Of a stretch of 64,000 nt of DNA, positions 42,776 to 52,083 are shown one piece after another. The first letter of the stretch is position 1. Each line of letters starts with the position of its first letter. The stretch comes from Candidatus Limosilactobacillus excrementigallinarum (GTDB taxonomy: Bacteria; Bacillota; Bacilli; Lactobacillales; Lactobacillaceae). Below the pieces are notes generated by a model that worked only from the letters and a program-made list of their open reading frames with translations, was not told the DNA's origin and searched no databases. The position numbers were made by a program, and so were the translations under genes. Location: assembly GCA_019117445.1 (NCBI GenBank), contig DWZS01000032.1, forward strand, positions 42,157-106,156. The letters run 5' to 3'.

Positions 42776-44062
42776 TTGGATAACAAACAACTTGTATCAA
42801 AATATCGACCGCTCGCTGCAGCGGCCGGAATCGGTTCAATTCTGGGTTCCGGGATTATTGTTGGCTTATCAGCAACCATTACTGTTTGGCAAAAAGGGTT
42901 AGCCCTGACGAACAGTCAGGTAGGCATTATCTCTGCTGCGCTAACTTTTGCGATTGCCATCGGGGGATTTTTATCCGGTACCGTAAGCAAATCATTTGGT
43001 TTAATTCGTTCCTTTAATTGGACCAATTTCTTCTACGCCCTTGGGACACTAATCTGTGTTTTCACCCCTAATTACTTAATCCTATTACTAGGCGTCATTA
43101 TTACTGGATTAGCTTCTGGAATTGATCTCCCCCTTAGTTTAACTGTCATCTCGCATGATGCTCCAAACGAAAAGGTATCATCTAGCCTCGTTTCATCTAC
43201 CCAAATTTATTGGCAAATTGGGATTTTTATTTCATACATTTGTTCATTCATCGTTTCCAAAATGGCTGGTGCTAGCGGAGCACGGGTTGTATTTGGCATT
43301 TTAACTGTCATTGCAGCAATTACTTGGCTATGGAGAACTAGTTCCAAAAAGTTCAAAGAATTTCACACCGCTGGTGATCAGTTCCGTGCTGACGAGGAAT
43401 CAACATCCGATACAAAAATGAGTAGCTCATCAGCTTTGAAGATACTCTTTGCAAACAACAATAAACATTGCTACCTTGGTTTATTTTGTGGAATCTTCAT
43501 CTTCTATATTTTCTGGAACCTATTAGCAAACACCTTTGGTCAATTTCAGACCTTTACGCTGGTCCAAGCACACGCTTCACAAACATTTGCGACCGGTGCC
43601 GGAATTGTTCTGAACTTTGTTGGCTTAGCAGCCGTCACAGCTTTCTCATCCGTTGCGTCAAGTCCTAAGCGAAACACATTCTTTGTAATCGGGATGATTA
43701 TCCAGGCAGCCGCCATGTTTGGACTAGCAATTTCCAGTCATGCATTGTGGCCAATTGTCATCGCCATCGGTTGTTACAACATCGGTAACAATATTGCCGG
43801 CGAAGCAATCTATAAGGTTTGGACACAAGAATCATTTCCTGTTGAAACTCGGGCTTCTATTCAAGGATTTATGAATGGGTTCTCTCGTTTTGCCTGTGGT
43901 TTATTTGCCTTTGTTACCCCGGCCCTCGTAATGCCAAATGTCATCCGTTACACCATGTTTGGATTTACTGCCCTAATCATCATTGGTTTTATCGCAGGCC
44001 TCTGCGTAATCGCGTTGGAGAAAAAGTATGGCATTATTCAAAACAATAAGAAAGAAGATTAG
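42776..44062 (+). CDS. MFS transporter 1 of the rhamnoside operon
   Basis: Twelve-segment carrier of 428 aa. Start is TTG at 42776 with GAGAGG upstream. Sugar-porter-like features: GIISAALTFAIAIGGFLSG, GLASGIDLPLSLTVISH (helix 4-5 region) and PVETRASIQGFMNGFSRF. The second MFS gene in the operon shares this last motif (PVDVRASITGFSYGFVRF) and the DLPxSLxVIS element, so the two are paralogues. Likely imports rhamnosyl glycosides for the cytoplasmic GH78 enzymes. First gene of four. Confidence 0.88.
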   Translation: MDNKQLVSKYRPLAAAAGIGSILGSGIIVGLSATITVWQKGLALTNSQVGIISAALTFAIAIGGFLSGTVSKSFGLIRSFNWTNFFYALGTLICVFTPNYLILLLGVIITGLASGIDLPLSLTVISHDAPNEKVSSSLVSSTQIYWQIGIFISYICSFIVSKMAGASGARVVFGILTVIAAITWLWRTSSKKFKEFHTAGDQFRADEESTSDTKMSSSSALKILFANNNKHCYLGLFCGIFIFYIFWNLLANTFGQFQTFTLVQAHASQTFATGAGIVLNFVGLAAVTAFSSVASSPKRNTFFVIGMIIQAAAMFGLAISSHALWPIVIAIGCYNIGNNIAGEAIYKVWTQESFPVETRASIQGFMNGFSRFACGLFAFVTPALVMPNVIRYTMFGFTALIIIGFIAGLCVIALEKKYGIIQNNKKED

Positions 44063-44068
44063 TTATCA

Positions 44069-45643
44069 ATGGCTTTTACATTTCAAATTAACAATGATGT
44101 TGAATTTAATCATAACCAAGCATTCCTAAAAAAGGCCCAACAATTAACACCTACCATTCAGCATACCAAAGTGACTCCGGTTGCTCTGGTAGAAACTGTT
44201 AAGGATGATCACAAATTAAATTCGACTGGAATTAAAAAAATTGATGCCGTCGAAAATCTACCGAAGCATTTAATGAAACGAGATGATCATGTCACGCTTG
44301 ACTTTGGTAATCATTATGTGGGCTATTTCAAGATTAACATTCAACACGTTGGCTCCCCACAAGACGCGCCATTAACCCTCAAACTTAAATTCGCTGAGGT
44401 TCCTGCTGAGTTAGTTTACGACTCTGCAGATTATGACGGCTGGCTGAGTAAATCATGGATCCAAGAAGAAGTCATTCACATTGACCACTTGCCAGTAGAA
44501 CTTAAATTACCCCGGCGCTATGCGTTTCGCTACGTTGACCTCAAAGTCATTGATACTTCACCAAAGTGGTCCGCATCCTTTGATAAGGCTGAAGTAACAG
44601 CGGTTAGTTCTGTCACGACAGCCCAGTTACCGAAGTTATCAGATCCAGAATTACAGTCAATCTATAACGTCAGTGTTAAGACTCTGCAAGATTGTATGCA
44701 AACCGTCTTTGAGGATGGTCCGAAACGCGATCAAAGGCTATGGCTAGGTGACCTGCGGCTTCAAGCATTAGCTAACTACGCCACCTTTCACAATGATGAT
44801 CTGGTAAAACGCTGCTTATACCTATTTGCGGGAATGACGGCCAAAGATGGCCGAATTCCTGCCAATGTCTTTACCAACGGCGAGCCACAACCGGACGATA
44901 CATTTTTACTCGATTATGGACTCTTCTTCACTTCGACACTCAATGATTATGTAGTCGAAACCAACGATATATCAACACTACGGGAACTCTATCCCGTTGC
45001 TAAAAAGCAGATCCTCGTCGCTCTCCACTCGATCAAAGATGGTCACTATCAATTTTACGATAACTACCCCGTCTTTGTTGACTGGTCCAATGACTTTGAC
45101 AAGACCACGGCAGGTCAAGCCATCCTCATTTATACGTTTAAGCAGTTTGTTAGTCTAGCACAACGTTTAAACGAAACTGAAGATATCCAGAAAATCAGTG
45201 CAGTCATCAAGCAGTTATCCGAATCCGCAATCCATGACCTGTTTGATTCTCAACAACAGCTCTTCGTTTCTGGGCCTGATAAAGAGGTAAACATCGCCAG
45301 CCAAGTCTGGATGGTCCTGGCCCAAGTAGTCACTGGATCACAAGCCGCCACTGTCATGCAAACTGCAAAACAAAAATTATTCCCAATTACCGGGATTGCT
45401 ACTCCCTATATGTATCATCACATTACAGAAGCTTTCTTCTGCGCTGGTTTAAAGGATGATGGTATTGAATTATTAAAAAACTACTGGGTAAAAATGATCA
45501 AACTCGGTGCTGATACTTATTGGGAAGCCTTCGAACCAGAAGATCCCGATTATTCACCATATGGTAGTCCGATCGTTTCTAGTTACTGTCACGCTTGGGG
45601 ATGTACTCCCGCCTATCTGATTAAAAAGTATTTAGTTAATTAA
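44069..45643 (+). CDS. Alpha-L-rhamnosidase, GH78 (short form)
   Basis: Cytoplasmic enzyme of 524 aa with no signal peptide, releasing rhamnose from oligosaccharides or plant glycosides. N-terminal beta-sandwich (VTLDFGNHYVGYFKINI, AFRYVDLKV) then an (alpha/alpha)6 barrel. The catalytic-acid motif reads DGPKRDQRLWLGD, while many GH78 enzymes have DCPQRDERxGWxGD, so the Glu position holds Gln. The second acidic site DTYWEAFEP is kept. C-terminal SYCHAWGCTPAYLI is standard. It lacks the C-terminal sandwich that the second enzyme has. Six bases after the MFS gene. Confidence 0.9.
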   Translation: MAFTFQINNDVEFNHNQAFLKKAQQLTPTIQHTKVTPVALVETVKDDHKLNSTGIKKIDAVENLPKHLMKRDDHVTLDFGNHYVGYFKINIQHVGSPQDAPLTLKLKFAEVPAELVYDSADYDGWLSKSWIQEEVIHIDHLPVELKLPRRYAFRYVDLKVIDTSPKWSASFDKAEVTAVSSVTTAQLPKLSDPELQSIYNVSVKTLQDCMQTVFEDGPKRDQRLWLGDLRLQALANYATFHNDDLVKRCLYLFAGMTAKDGRIPANVFTNGEPQPDDTFLLDYGLFFTSTLNDYVVETNDISTLRELYPVAKKQILVALHSIKDGHYQFYDNYPVFVDWSNDFDKTTAGQAILIYTFKQFVSLAQRLNETEDIQKISAVIKQLSESAIHDLFDSQQQLFVSGPDKEVNIASQVWMVLAQVVTGSQAATVMQTAKQKLFPITGIATPYMYHHITEAFFCAGLKDDGIELLKNYWVKMIKLGADTYWEAFEPEDPDYSPYGSPIVSSYCHAWGCTPAYLIKKYLVN

Positions 45644-45653
45644 GGAGCTCATT

Positions 45654-46907
45654 ATGGATACTGCAAATAAACCAAAAATGGATAAAAAGACATTTTCACT
45701 AGTCGTAGTTGCCGGGACTGCATCATATCTTGACTCTAGTTTACTAGTTAGTCTTGGGGTGGCCCTCCCAATTTGGACCAAGTTAATGCACCTCACACCA
45801 CTGATTACCGGATTTATTTCGACCCTTTTAACATTAATGGTGGCCTTAGGTTCTGTAACTGGTGGCTGGCTCTCCGACCGCTTCGGCCGGGTCCGGGTCT
45901 TCAACTTAGATATTCTTTTTGTTGCTATTGGGGCATTAGTAATCGCATTTGCCCCGAATTTAACGATTTTACTAATTGGGACGATTATTGCTGGATTAGC
46001 ATCTGGTGCTGACCTACCAACCTCTTTAGCCGTCATTTCAGAACGAACTTCCGATAAAATGTATGGTCGGTGTATCACAATTACGCAGATTTTCTGGACA
46101 GTCGGGATCCTCCTATCCCAATTTATTGGTTTTCTAACTTCAGGAATGACTGTCGGCTCCGTTCGGTGGATTTTCGGAGTCATTGCTTTGGTTGCCTTTA
46201 CTAACTGGTGTGTTCGGGCATTCTCTAATAAATTTAAGAATGTTGAAGCATCCCTCCAAAAGGCAGAAGCTGGCAATACCGAAGATCAGCAAGAACAACA
46301 AAAAGTTAAGTTAAGCGATATTCTGAAGAATAAGCAATACTTAAGCGTGCTCGTTGCTTTGACCCTGTTTTATCTCTTCTGGAACCTCCCTGCTAACACA
46401 TGGGGATCCTTTGTTAACTACTTCCTTGTGACCGTTTCTCACCGGACACAGGCGTATGCTACCTTAATCGCTTTAGTTGCCAACCTCTTTAACCTGGCTT
46501 CTAACTCAATCTACGTAAAAGTTTCTGATACTAAATACCGGTATCCCGTAATGTACGGGGCCATTATTATTGGGTCCTTAGCGTTCCTTTGTGCTGGAAT
46601 TTGGAGTTCCATCTGGTGGGCGTTCTCAGTTGCCTACGTTCTGTATTCAGCAACTAACACCCTTTGTGGTGAACCCATTTATAAGATTTGGACGCAAACC
46701 TTCTACCCTGTCGATGTTCGTGCGTCCATCACTGGGTTCTCATACGGCTTTGTTCGGTTCTTTACCGCCATTTTCTCGTTATTCACCCCAACCCTAATGG
46801 CCTGGTCAGTCCAAAACTTCCTGTGGATTATCTTCGCCTGCGCCTTAATTTCTGGGGCATTTGCAGTCTTAATTGTTAAAATGCTGCATACCCGTGGTCT
46901 TGAATAA
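45654..46907 (+). CDS. MFS transporter 2 of the rhamnoside operon
   Basis: Twelve-segment carrier of 417 aa, paralogous to the first MFS of the operon (shared WLSDRFGRVRVFN motif-A type loop, GADLPTSLAVISERTS, PVDVRASITGFSYG). AAGGAG precedes the ATG, 10 bases after the first GH78 gene. Probably serves a different rhamnoside than transporter 1. A long antisense frame inside it is only a shadow. Confidence 0.88.
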   Translation: MDTANKPKMDKKTFSLVVVAGTASYLDSSLLVSLGVALPIWTKLMHLTPLITGFISTLLTLMVALGSVTGGWLSDRFGRVRVFNLDILFVAIGALVIAFAPNLTILLIGTIIAGLASGADLPTSLAVISERTSDKMYGRCITITQIFWTVGILLSQFIGFLTSGMTVGSVRWIFGVIALVAFTNWCVRAFSNKFKNVEASLQKAEAGNTEDQQEQQKVKLSDILKNKQYLSVLVALTLFYLFWNLPANTWGSFVNYFLVTVSHRTQAYATLIALVANLFNLASNSIYVKVSDTKYRYPVMYGAIIIGSLAFLCAGIWSSIWWAFSVAYVLYSATNTLCGEPIYKIWTQTFYPVDVRASITGFSYGFVRFFTAIFSLFTPTLMAWSVQNFLWIIFACALISGAFAVLIVKMLHTRGLE

Positions 46908-46937
46908 CATTACTGCTTATCAAAAGGAGAAACTATC

Positions 46938-48890
46938 ATGAAAAACTATTGGATTTGGTTCCCAGGAGATTTTGAAATTCATGAAGGGATGCTTCAAAAT
47001 TTCACCAGGGAAGAACGCGGAATGCGGTGGCCAGCTTATTGGTACAGTGATGATTGCTATAAAAACGTTAAATTTGAACATGCCTATGATCTTCATACCC
47101 CAACGACCTTCACTGTGCATACCCATCAGCAGGGTTACATCACAATCAATGACACTAAATATCGGGTAAATGAACCAATCACTTTAAAGCCTGGTCATCA
47201 AGACATTGTTATATATATCTTTAGTGCCGATGAACTGCCAACTGTCTGGATTGAAGGTGAATTAATTCACTCTGACCCTAGTTGGCTAGCAGATAACTAC
47301 GTGATTCAACGTCCTGTCGGTTATAGTGATTTGTTTACCAAGCAAACTGACAACCCAGCTCATATCCCTTATGCACATAAAGAAATTGCACCAGTAAGTT
47401 TCCAATCACAAAATGGTGGATTGTTGGTTGATTTTGGCAAAGAAATTAATGCTTCACTCAAATTTAAGAACTTAAAAAAAGCCATTACGGTTTGTTACGG
47501 AGAGTCCCAAACTGAAGCGTTAGACACCAAGATGTGCTACTATCAGCAATCTGGTATCACTGAACATACCAAGATTCCTAAACGCGCCTTTCGGTACCTG
47601 TTCATACCCGACTTTACAGCGCCATCCGTTGATGTAACCGCTGATTGTATCTTTCTACCCATGACGAATCATTCAGCCTTTTCTTCCGACAATGAATTGG
47701 TAAATAAAATTTGGGATGCTTCAATTCGGACATTCAAATTGTGTAGCGATTTATTCTACATTGATGGTATTAAACGTGACCGGTGGATTTGGGGCGGTGA
47801 TGCTTATCAGGATAATTTCATTAATCAATATTCATTCTTCAATGAAGACGTTGATAAACGAACCATTCTTGCCCTGCGTGGCCATGATGAAATCCACCAA
47901 CATATTAATACCATCGTTGATTACTCCATGCTCTGGATCATCAGTATTTATAACCATTATCAAATGACGACAGATAAAGAATTTTTACAAATGATTATGC
48001 CCCGCATGGAACAAATGATGGACTACCTATTAGCACAAACCAACGACCTTGGTTTTATCTACGGTCGTGATGGTGACTGGATTTTCGTGGATTGGTCGGC
48101 AATGGATAAAGATGGTACGGTCGCCGCTGAGCAAATGTTTCTTCTTCAGTCATTAAAGTCCATCATGACCGCGAAAAAAGTCCTTGGTCAACCAGCGACA
48201 AAATATCAAAAATTATTTGAATCATTAAAAGCAAATACCCTGAGATATTTCTGGGATAATGAAAAAGGAGCCTTCATTGATAGTTACGAATCTGGAAAGC
48301 GCCACGTTACTCGCCATGCTAATATTCTGGCAGTCCTATTCGACATTGTTGATGAAGAAAAACAACAAGCAATTCTGCATAACGTGCTTTTGAATGATCA
48401 AATCACCCAATTAACGACTCCCTATTTCAAGTTCTTTGAACAAGATGCATTGTGTAAATTAGGTCAATTATCCCAGGTGTACCAAACAATCCAAGATTAC
48501 TGGGGTGCGATGATTAAACTAGGTGCAACAACAATTTGGGAAGAATATGACCCCACCGTTTCTGGGAAAGAACATTATGCCATGTATGGGGACCCCTTTG
48601 GTAAAAGTCTTTGTCATGCCTGGGGTGGTAGCCCAGTCTATCTACTAGGACGGTACTTCATGGGTCTTCAGCCCACTGCTCCTGGATATGCAACATTTAC
48701 CATTCATCCTCACCTATCGATGTTTAACGAATTACAATGCTCTCTACCGGTCAAAAATGGCGCCGTTCACTATCATGTTCATGATGGCAAAATTGATTTG
48801 CGAACTGATCACTCTGGCGGAACCGTAATTACCGACTCAGAGAAAATTGAATTACAGCCACAGCAAACCGTTACGATTGCTAATAACTAA
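46938..48890 (+). CDS. Alpha-L-rhamnosidase, GH78 (long form)
   Basis: Cytoplasmic enzyme of 650 aa. N-terminal sandwich domains (VDFGKEINASLKFK, FRYLFIPDF), catalytic barrel with DGIKRDRWIWGGDAYQ, DWIFVDWSAMDKDG, the second acid TTIWEEYDP, and SLCHAWGGSPVYLLGRY, then the C-terminal sandwich (YATFTIHPHL, PVKNGAVHYHV). The DGxKRDRxxWxGD version of the acid motif differs from the short enzyme. No signal peptide. Last gene of the operon; rhamnose catabolic genes (rhaA, rhaB, rhaD) are not in the window. Confidence 0.92.
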   Translation: MKNYWIWFPGDFEIHEGMLQNFTREERGMRWPAYWYSDDCYKNVKFEHAYDLHTPTTFTVHTHQQGYITINDTKYRVNEPITLKPGHQDIVIYIFSADELPTVWIEGELIHSDPSWLADNYVIQRPVGYSDLFTKQTDNPAHIPYAHKEIAPVSFQSQNGGLLVDFGKEINASLKFKNLKKAITVCYGESQTEALDTKMCYYQQSGITEHTKIPKRAFRYLFIPDFTAPSVDVTADCIFLPMTNHSAFSSDNELVNKIWDASIRTFKLCSDLFYIDGIKRDRWIWGGDAYQDNFINQYSFFNEDVDKRTILALRGHDEIHQHINTIVDYSMLWIISIYNHYQMTTDKEFLQMIMPRMEQMMDYLLAQTNDLGFIYGRDGDWIFVDWSAMDKDGTVAAEQMFLLQSLKSIMTAKKVLGQPATKYQKLFESLKANTLRYFWDNEKGAFIDSYESGKRHVTRHANILAVLFDIVDEEKQQAILHNVLLNDQITQLTTPYFKFFEQDALCKLGQLSQVYQTIQDYWGAMIKLGATTIWEEYDPTVSGKEHYAMYGDPFGKSLCHAWGGSPVYLLGRYFMGLQPTAPGYATFTIHPHLSMFNELQCSLPVKNGAVHYHVHDGKIDLRTDHSGGTVITDSEKIELQPQQTVTIANN

Positions 48891-48892
48891 AT

Positions 48893-48934
48893 AAAATGGA
48901 CAGAGAATGTTATTGTGCATTCCCTGCCCATTTT
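48893..48934. terminator. Bidirectional terminator
   Basis: AAAATGGACAGAGAATG pairs with CATTCCCTGCCCATTTT between the rhamnoside operon and the convergent LPXTG gene. Confidence 0.85.
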
Positions 48935-48962
48935 CGTTTAATTCGTTAAAGTAAGCCGCAGT

Positions 48963-50564
48963 TTATTCATTGCGCTTTCTTGCTAATCCGGCAAGGCCAA
49001 ACATCCCAAGTAAACTAGCTGCTCCGATCCCAACTAAAGCAACGTTGCTTTGATCGCCAGTCTGCGGCAATTGCTTACTCTGATTATCAGTCTTAGTAGT
49101 TACTACTGATGAACCCTTTGAAGCCATTGGTGAGGTTGACACGGCAACTTCCCCGGCTGCAGATTTCTGTTCATCATCAGATGCACTAGGCTGTTCAATC
49201 GGTTTCGTCGGCTTTGTATCATTATTTATTGGCGTGTCAGCAACTACTTCTACTACCTGGACTGGTGTTGAGCTATTAATCTTCAATACCGGAGTTTGTC
49301 CTACAAAGTGATAACCATCTGGAGCACTTAAAGTAATTGAATCGCCATCTTGACCTGTAACCTGATCAGTCTTAACTGTCTTTCCGTTTTCATCAACGTA
49401 GTTAATGACATTTAAAACATTCTTATCACTCGTTACTGGTGCACCAGTTTCCGACTGATCCTTAATGACAGTAAAGATTTGTTCTGGAGTTTTTTCATCA
49501 ATCATGACATCGACACTATGACCCTGGTTTTTAGTGTGGTAACCATCCGGAACCTTAACATTATGTTTATCACCAGTCTTACCAGAAACAACCGTATGCG
49601 ATACTTCGTTCCCGTCACCATCAACAAACTTAACAATGTTGGCAATATCTTTATCCGAAGTTACCGAATCACCACTTTGGCCTGTTTTCTTGGTAACTTT
49701 AACTGGAATATACTGATTAGAGTCACCTTTAAAAGTATAAGTTTTTGGTAGCCTATTATTATCGCTAATAAAATAGCCGTCAGGTGCTTTGTACACAATA
49801 TCGACCGGTTGATCAGTAACTCCTGATACTTCTTGGCTACCAACAGTCTTGCCTTCGTCATCTTGATAAATTATATGAATTGACTGTGGTAAAGCTTTGT
49901 ACACGACATTATCAGTGATAACGTTTGAATCTTTCGAAAATTCTGGAAAATCTGGGTTAATACCGTAAGCCACTGTTTCAGTTGTCTTTTCACCATTAAT
50001 ATAAGTATCATAACCGGGTTTACTATACGTTTGTGGTTGTGTCCAACCAATATTATCGCCTTCCCACACTGGAACACCACCAGTTTCATCGCCTGTGACT
50101 TCATCTGTATTGTGTTCTTTAGTAAAGTGGTAATCATGCCTATAAGTTTGCTTGCCATCCACATTTATAATATAGGTAATCGTCTTCTTTTCTGTCCAAT
50201 GGCGAATCTTGTGCTTTCCTTCAACGTTAATTGGGGCAGCTTTTTCATTAGTTATATCTACCCGTTGTGGTTGGGAATCTTCGTTTACTACTTCGGAAGA
50301 CGTTAGTTGTTTAGGATTCGAAGATGGTCCAAGCTCTAAAGTTTTGGTATTTAAGCTATTTGTCTCGCCCTTCGGATCACTAGCCGGCGCAACGGGATCC
50401 TCATTTGCATTTTGGGCATTGGCACTTACTGATGTGTGATAGCCCGCAAATGTCAGACCAACTAAAACAGAGGCCACCCCAACAGTTAGCTTCCGCAATG
50501 CAAATCGTTGCTTGGTTATCGCATTTTTTTGCAACATCACTTTTTGATTATGTCTTGATAACAT
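48963..50564 (-). CDS. LPXTG-anchored surface protein with MucBP-like repeats
   Basis: Cell-wall protein of 533 aa. N-terminal YSIRK-type signal (KQRFALRKLTVGVASVLVGL), cleavage near SANA. About residues 105-210 resemble the Mub B1-like part (KTITYIINVDG, then TDEVTGDETGG); from about 230 come three or four short MucBP-like repeats, recognised by V.G..GD...V..PDGY (for example SIHIIYQDDEGKTV and NVINYVDENGKTV). Proline/Ser linker, sortase motif LPQTG at residue 499, hydrophobic segment and RKRNE tail. Likely adhesin for mucus or host glycans; smaller than classical Mub. Monocistronic. Confidence 0.92.
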   Translation of the reverse strand: MLSRHNQKVMLQKNAITKQRFALRKLTVGVASVLVGLTFAGYHTSVSANAQNANEDPVAPASDPKGETNSLNTKTLELGPSSNPKQLTSSEVVNEDSQPQRVDITNEKAAPINVEGKHKIRHWTEKKTITYIINVDGKQTYRHDYHFTKEHNTDEVTGDETGGVPVWEGDNIGWTQPQTYSKPGYDTYINGEKTTETVAYGINPDFPEFSKDSNVITDNVVYKALPQSIHIIYQDDEGKTVGSQEVSGVTDQPVDIVYKAPDGYFISDNNRLPKTYTFKGDSNQYIPVKVTKKTGQSGDSVTSDKDIANIVKFVDGDGNEVSHTVVSGKTGDKHNVKVPDGYHTKNQGHSVDVMIDEKTPEQIFTVIKDQSETGAPVTSDKNVLNVINYVDENGKTVKTDQVTGQDGDSITLSAPDGYHFVGQTPVLKINSSTPVQVVEVVADTPINNDTKPTKPIEQPSASDDEQKSAAGEVAVSTSPMASKGSSVVTTKTDNQSKQLPQTGDQSNVALVGIGAASLLGMFGLAGLARKRNE

Positions 50565-50714
50565 ATTTTTCCTCCCAATTAAGTTCCATTAGTACCATAA
50601 TTATTACAACATTAATTATACTACACTTAAAGATGAAAGGTGTACTAATTTATACAATGATATATATTTAAAGATTTAATGTTCAATTTGTGTTATTTTT
50701 TTATAATAATTAAT

Positions 50715-50742
50715 AAATCCCGAGCCAGTTGGTTCGGGATTT
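50715..50742 (-). terminator. Terminator after pepC
   Basis: AAATCCCGAGCC / GGTTCGGGATTT stem. Confidence 0.9.
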
Positions 50743-50746
50743 TCAT

Positions 50747-52069
50747 TTATTGTAACGAATCCCAAGCAGCCAATTTAATTGGCGCTTGGTCCGCAATTTG
50801 TTTAATTTCATCCGTCAAATACTTTTTATTAATGACGGCTTCGTACGTATATTGTTCAAACCAGTCCTGACTCATCACAAAGTAACCTTGGTCACCATTT
50901 TTCTCACCCCAACTATTTTCAATCTTCCACCGATCCGGTTGGCCATCAACTAGATTATAGCCAGTTAACGTCATGGCATGGGTCACTTCCGCTTGGTGCG
51001 TTTCTAAACGTTCTTTTTTACTCATCGTAAAATCAATGCCCAGTAGTTCTTCGCGATGATACAGTTTAGCATCCATCAAGCCGCGTTTCCGATCCATTTG
51101 TTGGAGAATATCATTACCAACCCAGATTGTTTCATCATGGTTAAGCTGATTAATGACCACTTCTTGGAGCTTCTTGAATGGTACGTTTGCAAACTGAATT
51201 GGAATCCCACCATTGACATTGTCCTGCGATGGTAATGAATACAATTTCCCATATTCATGGTCTGGTGCATTAGTAATAACTACATAGTCATGCAGGTCAG
51301 TCTTAAAATACTGATGATAGAATTCAAGGGGAGTTAAGTTAGCCTGACGATGATATTGATGGTCATCATCACGATACTCTAGATCAAACTTTGCCGGTGG
51401 TTCACCAAAGGCATAGGCACAAGCTCGATAGACATCGCTCATCATCCGTTGTCGGGTTTCCTGAATTTCCTCATTACCGGCTTCTTCATGGACTAGGCGA
51501 CGCAGTACTAATGCATCCTTCTTCATCAGATAAGTTAGAACTTCTGCAATATCGGTCGTATCTTCAGTATTAAAGGTGTCTGGCATGACATAGTGCTGAA
51601 TTACTCCATATTTTTCAATAATGGAAGCCGCGTTCGCCCATTGACCGCCATCACTTTCTGCAGATTTTAAATAATAATCAACTAGTCGATCATGCAGATC
51701 ACGATCAGCCGTTGCTAAAATGTTGTCAAAAAATTTATTGGCGCGTTCGATTCGATCCCAGAAAAATAAGTAATTCTGTGACAGTTCAAAATCTTTCACT
51801 TTGTGAGTCAACGCAAACTGGTGTCGTAAAGTATTGAGCGTTGCAAAGGACCAGCATCGCCCACTATGCTTTTGATTACTAACTTTCCCCGTTTTAATTT
51901 CATGTGAAAAGACCCGGTGTAAACGTTGGCTCACTGCTGGATCTTCACTGGTAGCTTTAATGCCATTCTTACGGATTGCCCGTTCCAATACTTTGGCTGT
52001 TCCACGTGAAACATAATTATCATGGAACTTAGCAATCATTTCCTTCGTGACGACTGTATCCTTACTCAT
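50747..52069 (-). CDS. pepC: Aminopeptidase C (C1B cysteine peptidase)
   Basis: Cytoplasmic bleomycin-hydrolase-type aminopeptidase (440 aa). Catalytic Cys72 in SGRCWSFATLN, His in VTHAMTLTGY and Asn in IENSWGEKNG. Length and motifs match PepC/PepG enzymes of lactic acid bacteria; the C-terminus (KLAAWDSLQ) would sit in the active site. It is cotranscribed after cls, 14 bases downstream of it. A perfect parS lies in its codons 19-24 or so. Confidence 0.95.
   Translation of the reverse strand: MSKDTVVTKEMIAKFHDNYVSRGTAKVLERAIRKNGIKATSEDPAVSQRLHRVFSHEIKTGKVSNQKHSGRCWSFATLNTLRHQFALTHKVKDFELSQNYLFFWDRIERANKFFDNILATADRDLHDRLVDYYLKSAESDGGQWANAASIIEKYGVIQHYVMPDTFNTEDTTDIAEVLTYLMKKDALVLRRLVHEEAGNEEIQETRQRMMSDVYRACAYAFGEPPAKFDLEYRDDDHQYHRQANLTPLEFYHQYFKTDLHDYVVITNAPDHEYGKLYSLPSQDNVNGGIPIQFANVPFKKLQEVVINQLNHDETIWVGNDILQQMDRKRGLMDAKLYHREELLGIDFTMSKKERLETHQAEVTHAMTLTGYNLVDGQPDRWKIENSWGEKNGDQGYFVMSQDWFEQYTYEAVINKKYLTDEIKQIADQAPIKLAAWDSLQ
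51998..52013. promoter_or_regulatory. Perfect parS site
   Basis: TGTTCCACGTGAAACA, 16 of 16 bases of the Bacillus ParB (Spo0J) site, within the 5' part of pepC. Confidence 0.9.
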
Positions 52070-52083
52070 TAGTGATATCTCCT

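Noticed and set aside
45632-46276. 214-codon open frame on the minus strand
   Set aside because: It is antisense to the second MFS gene, has no ribosome site at its start, and its composition (Pro/Arg/Thr-rich without domains) is that of a shadow frame.
51893-51908. Fourth parS-like site (TTTCATGTGAAAAG region)
   Set aside because: Only about 12 of 16 positions match; it is close to the perfect site but too degenerate.
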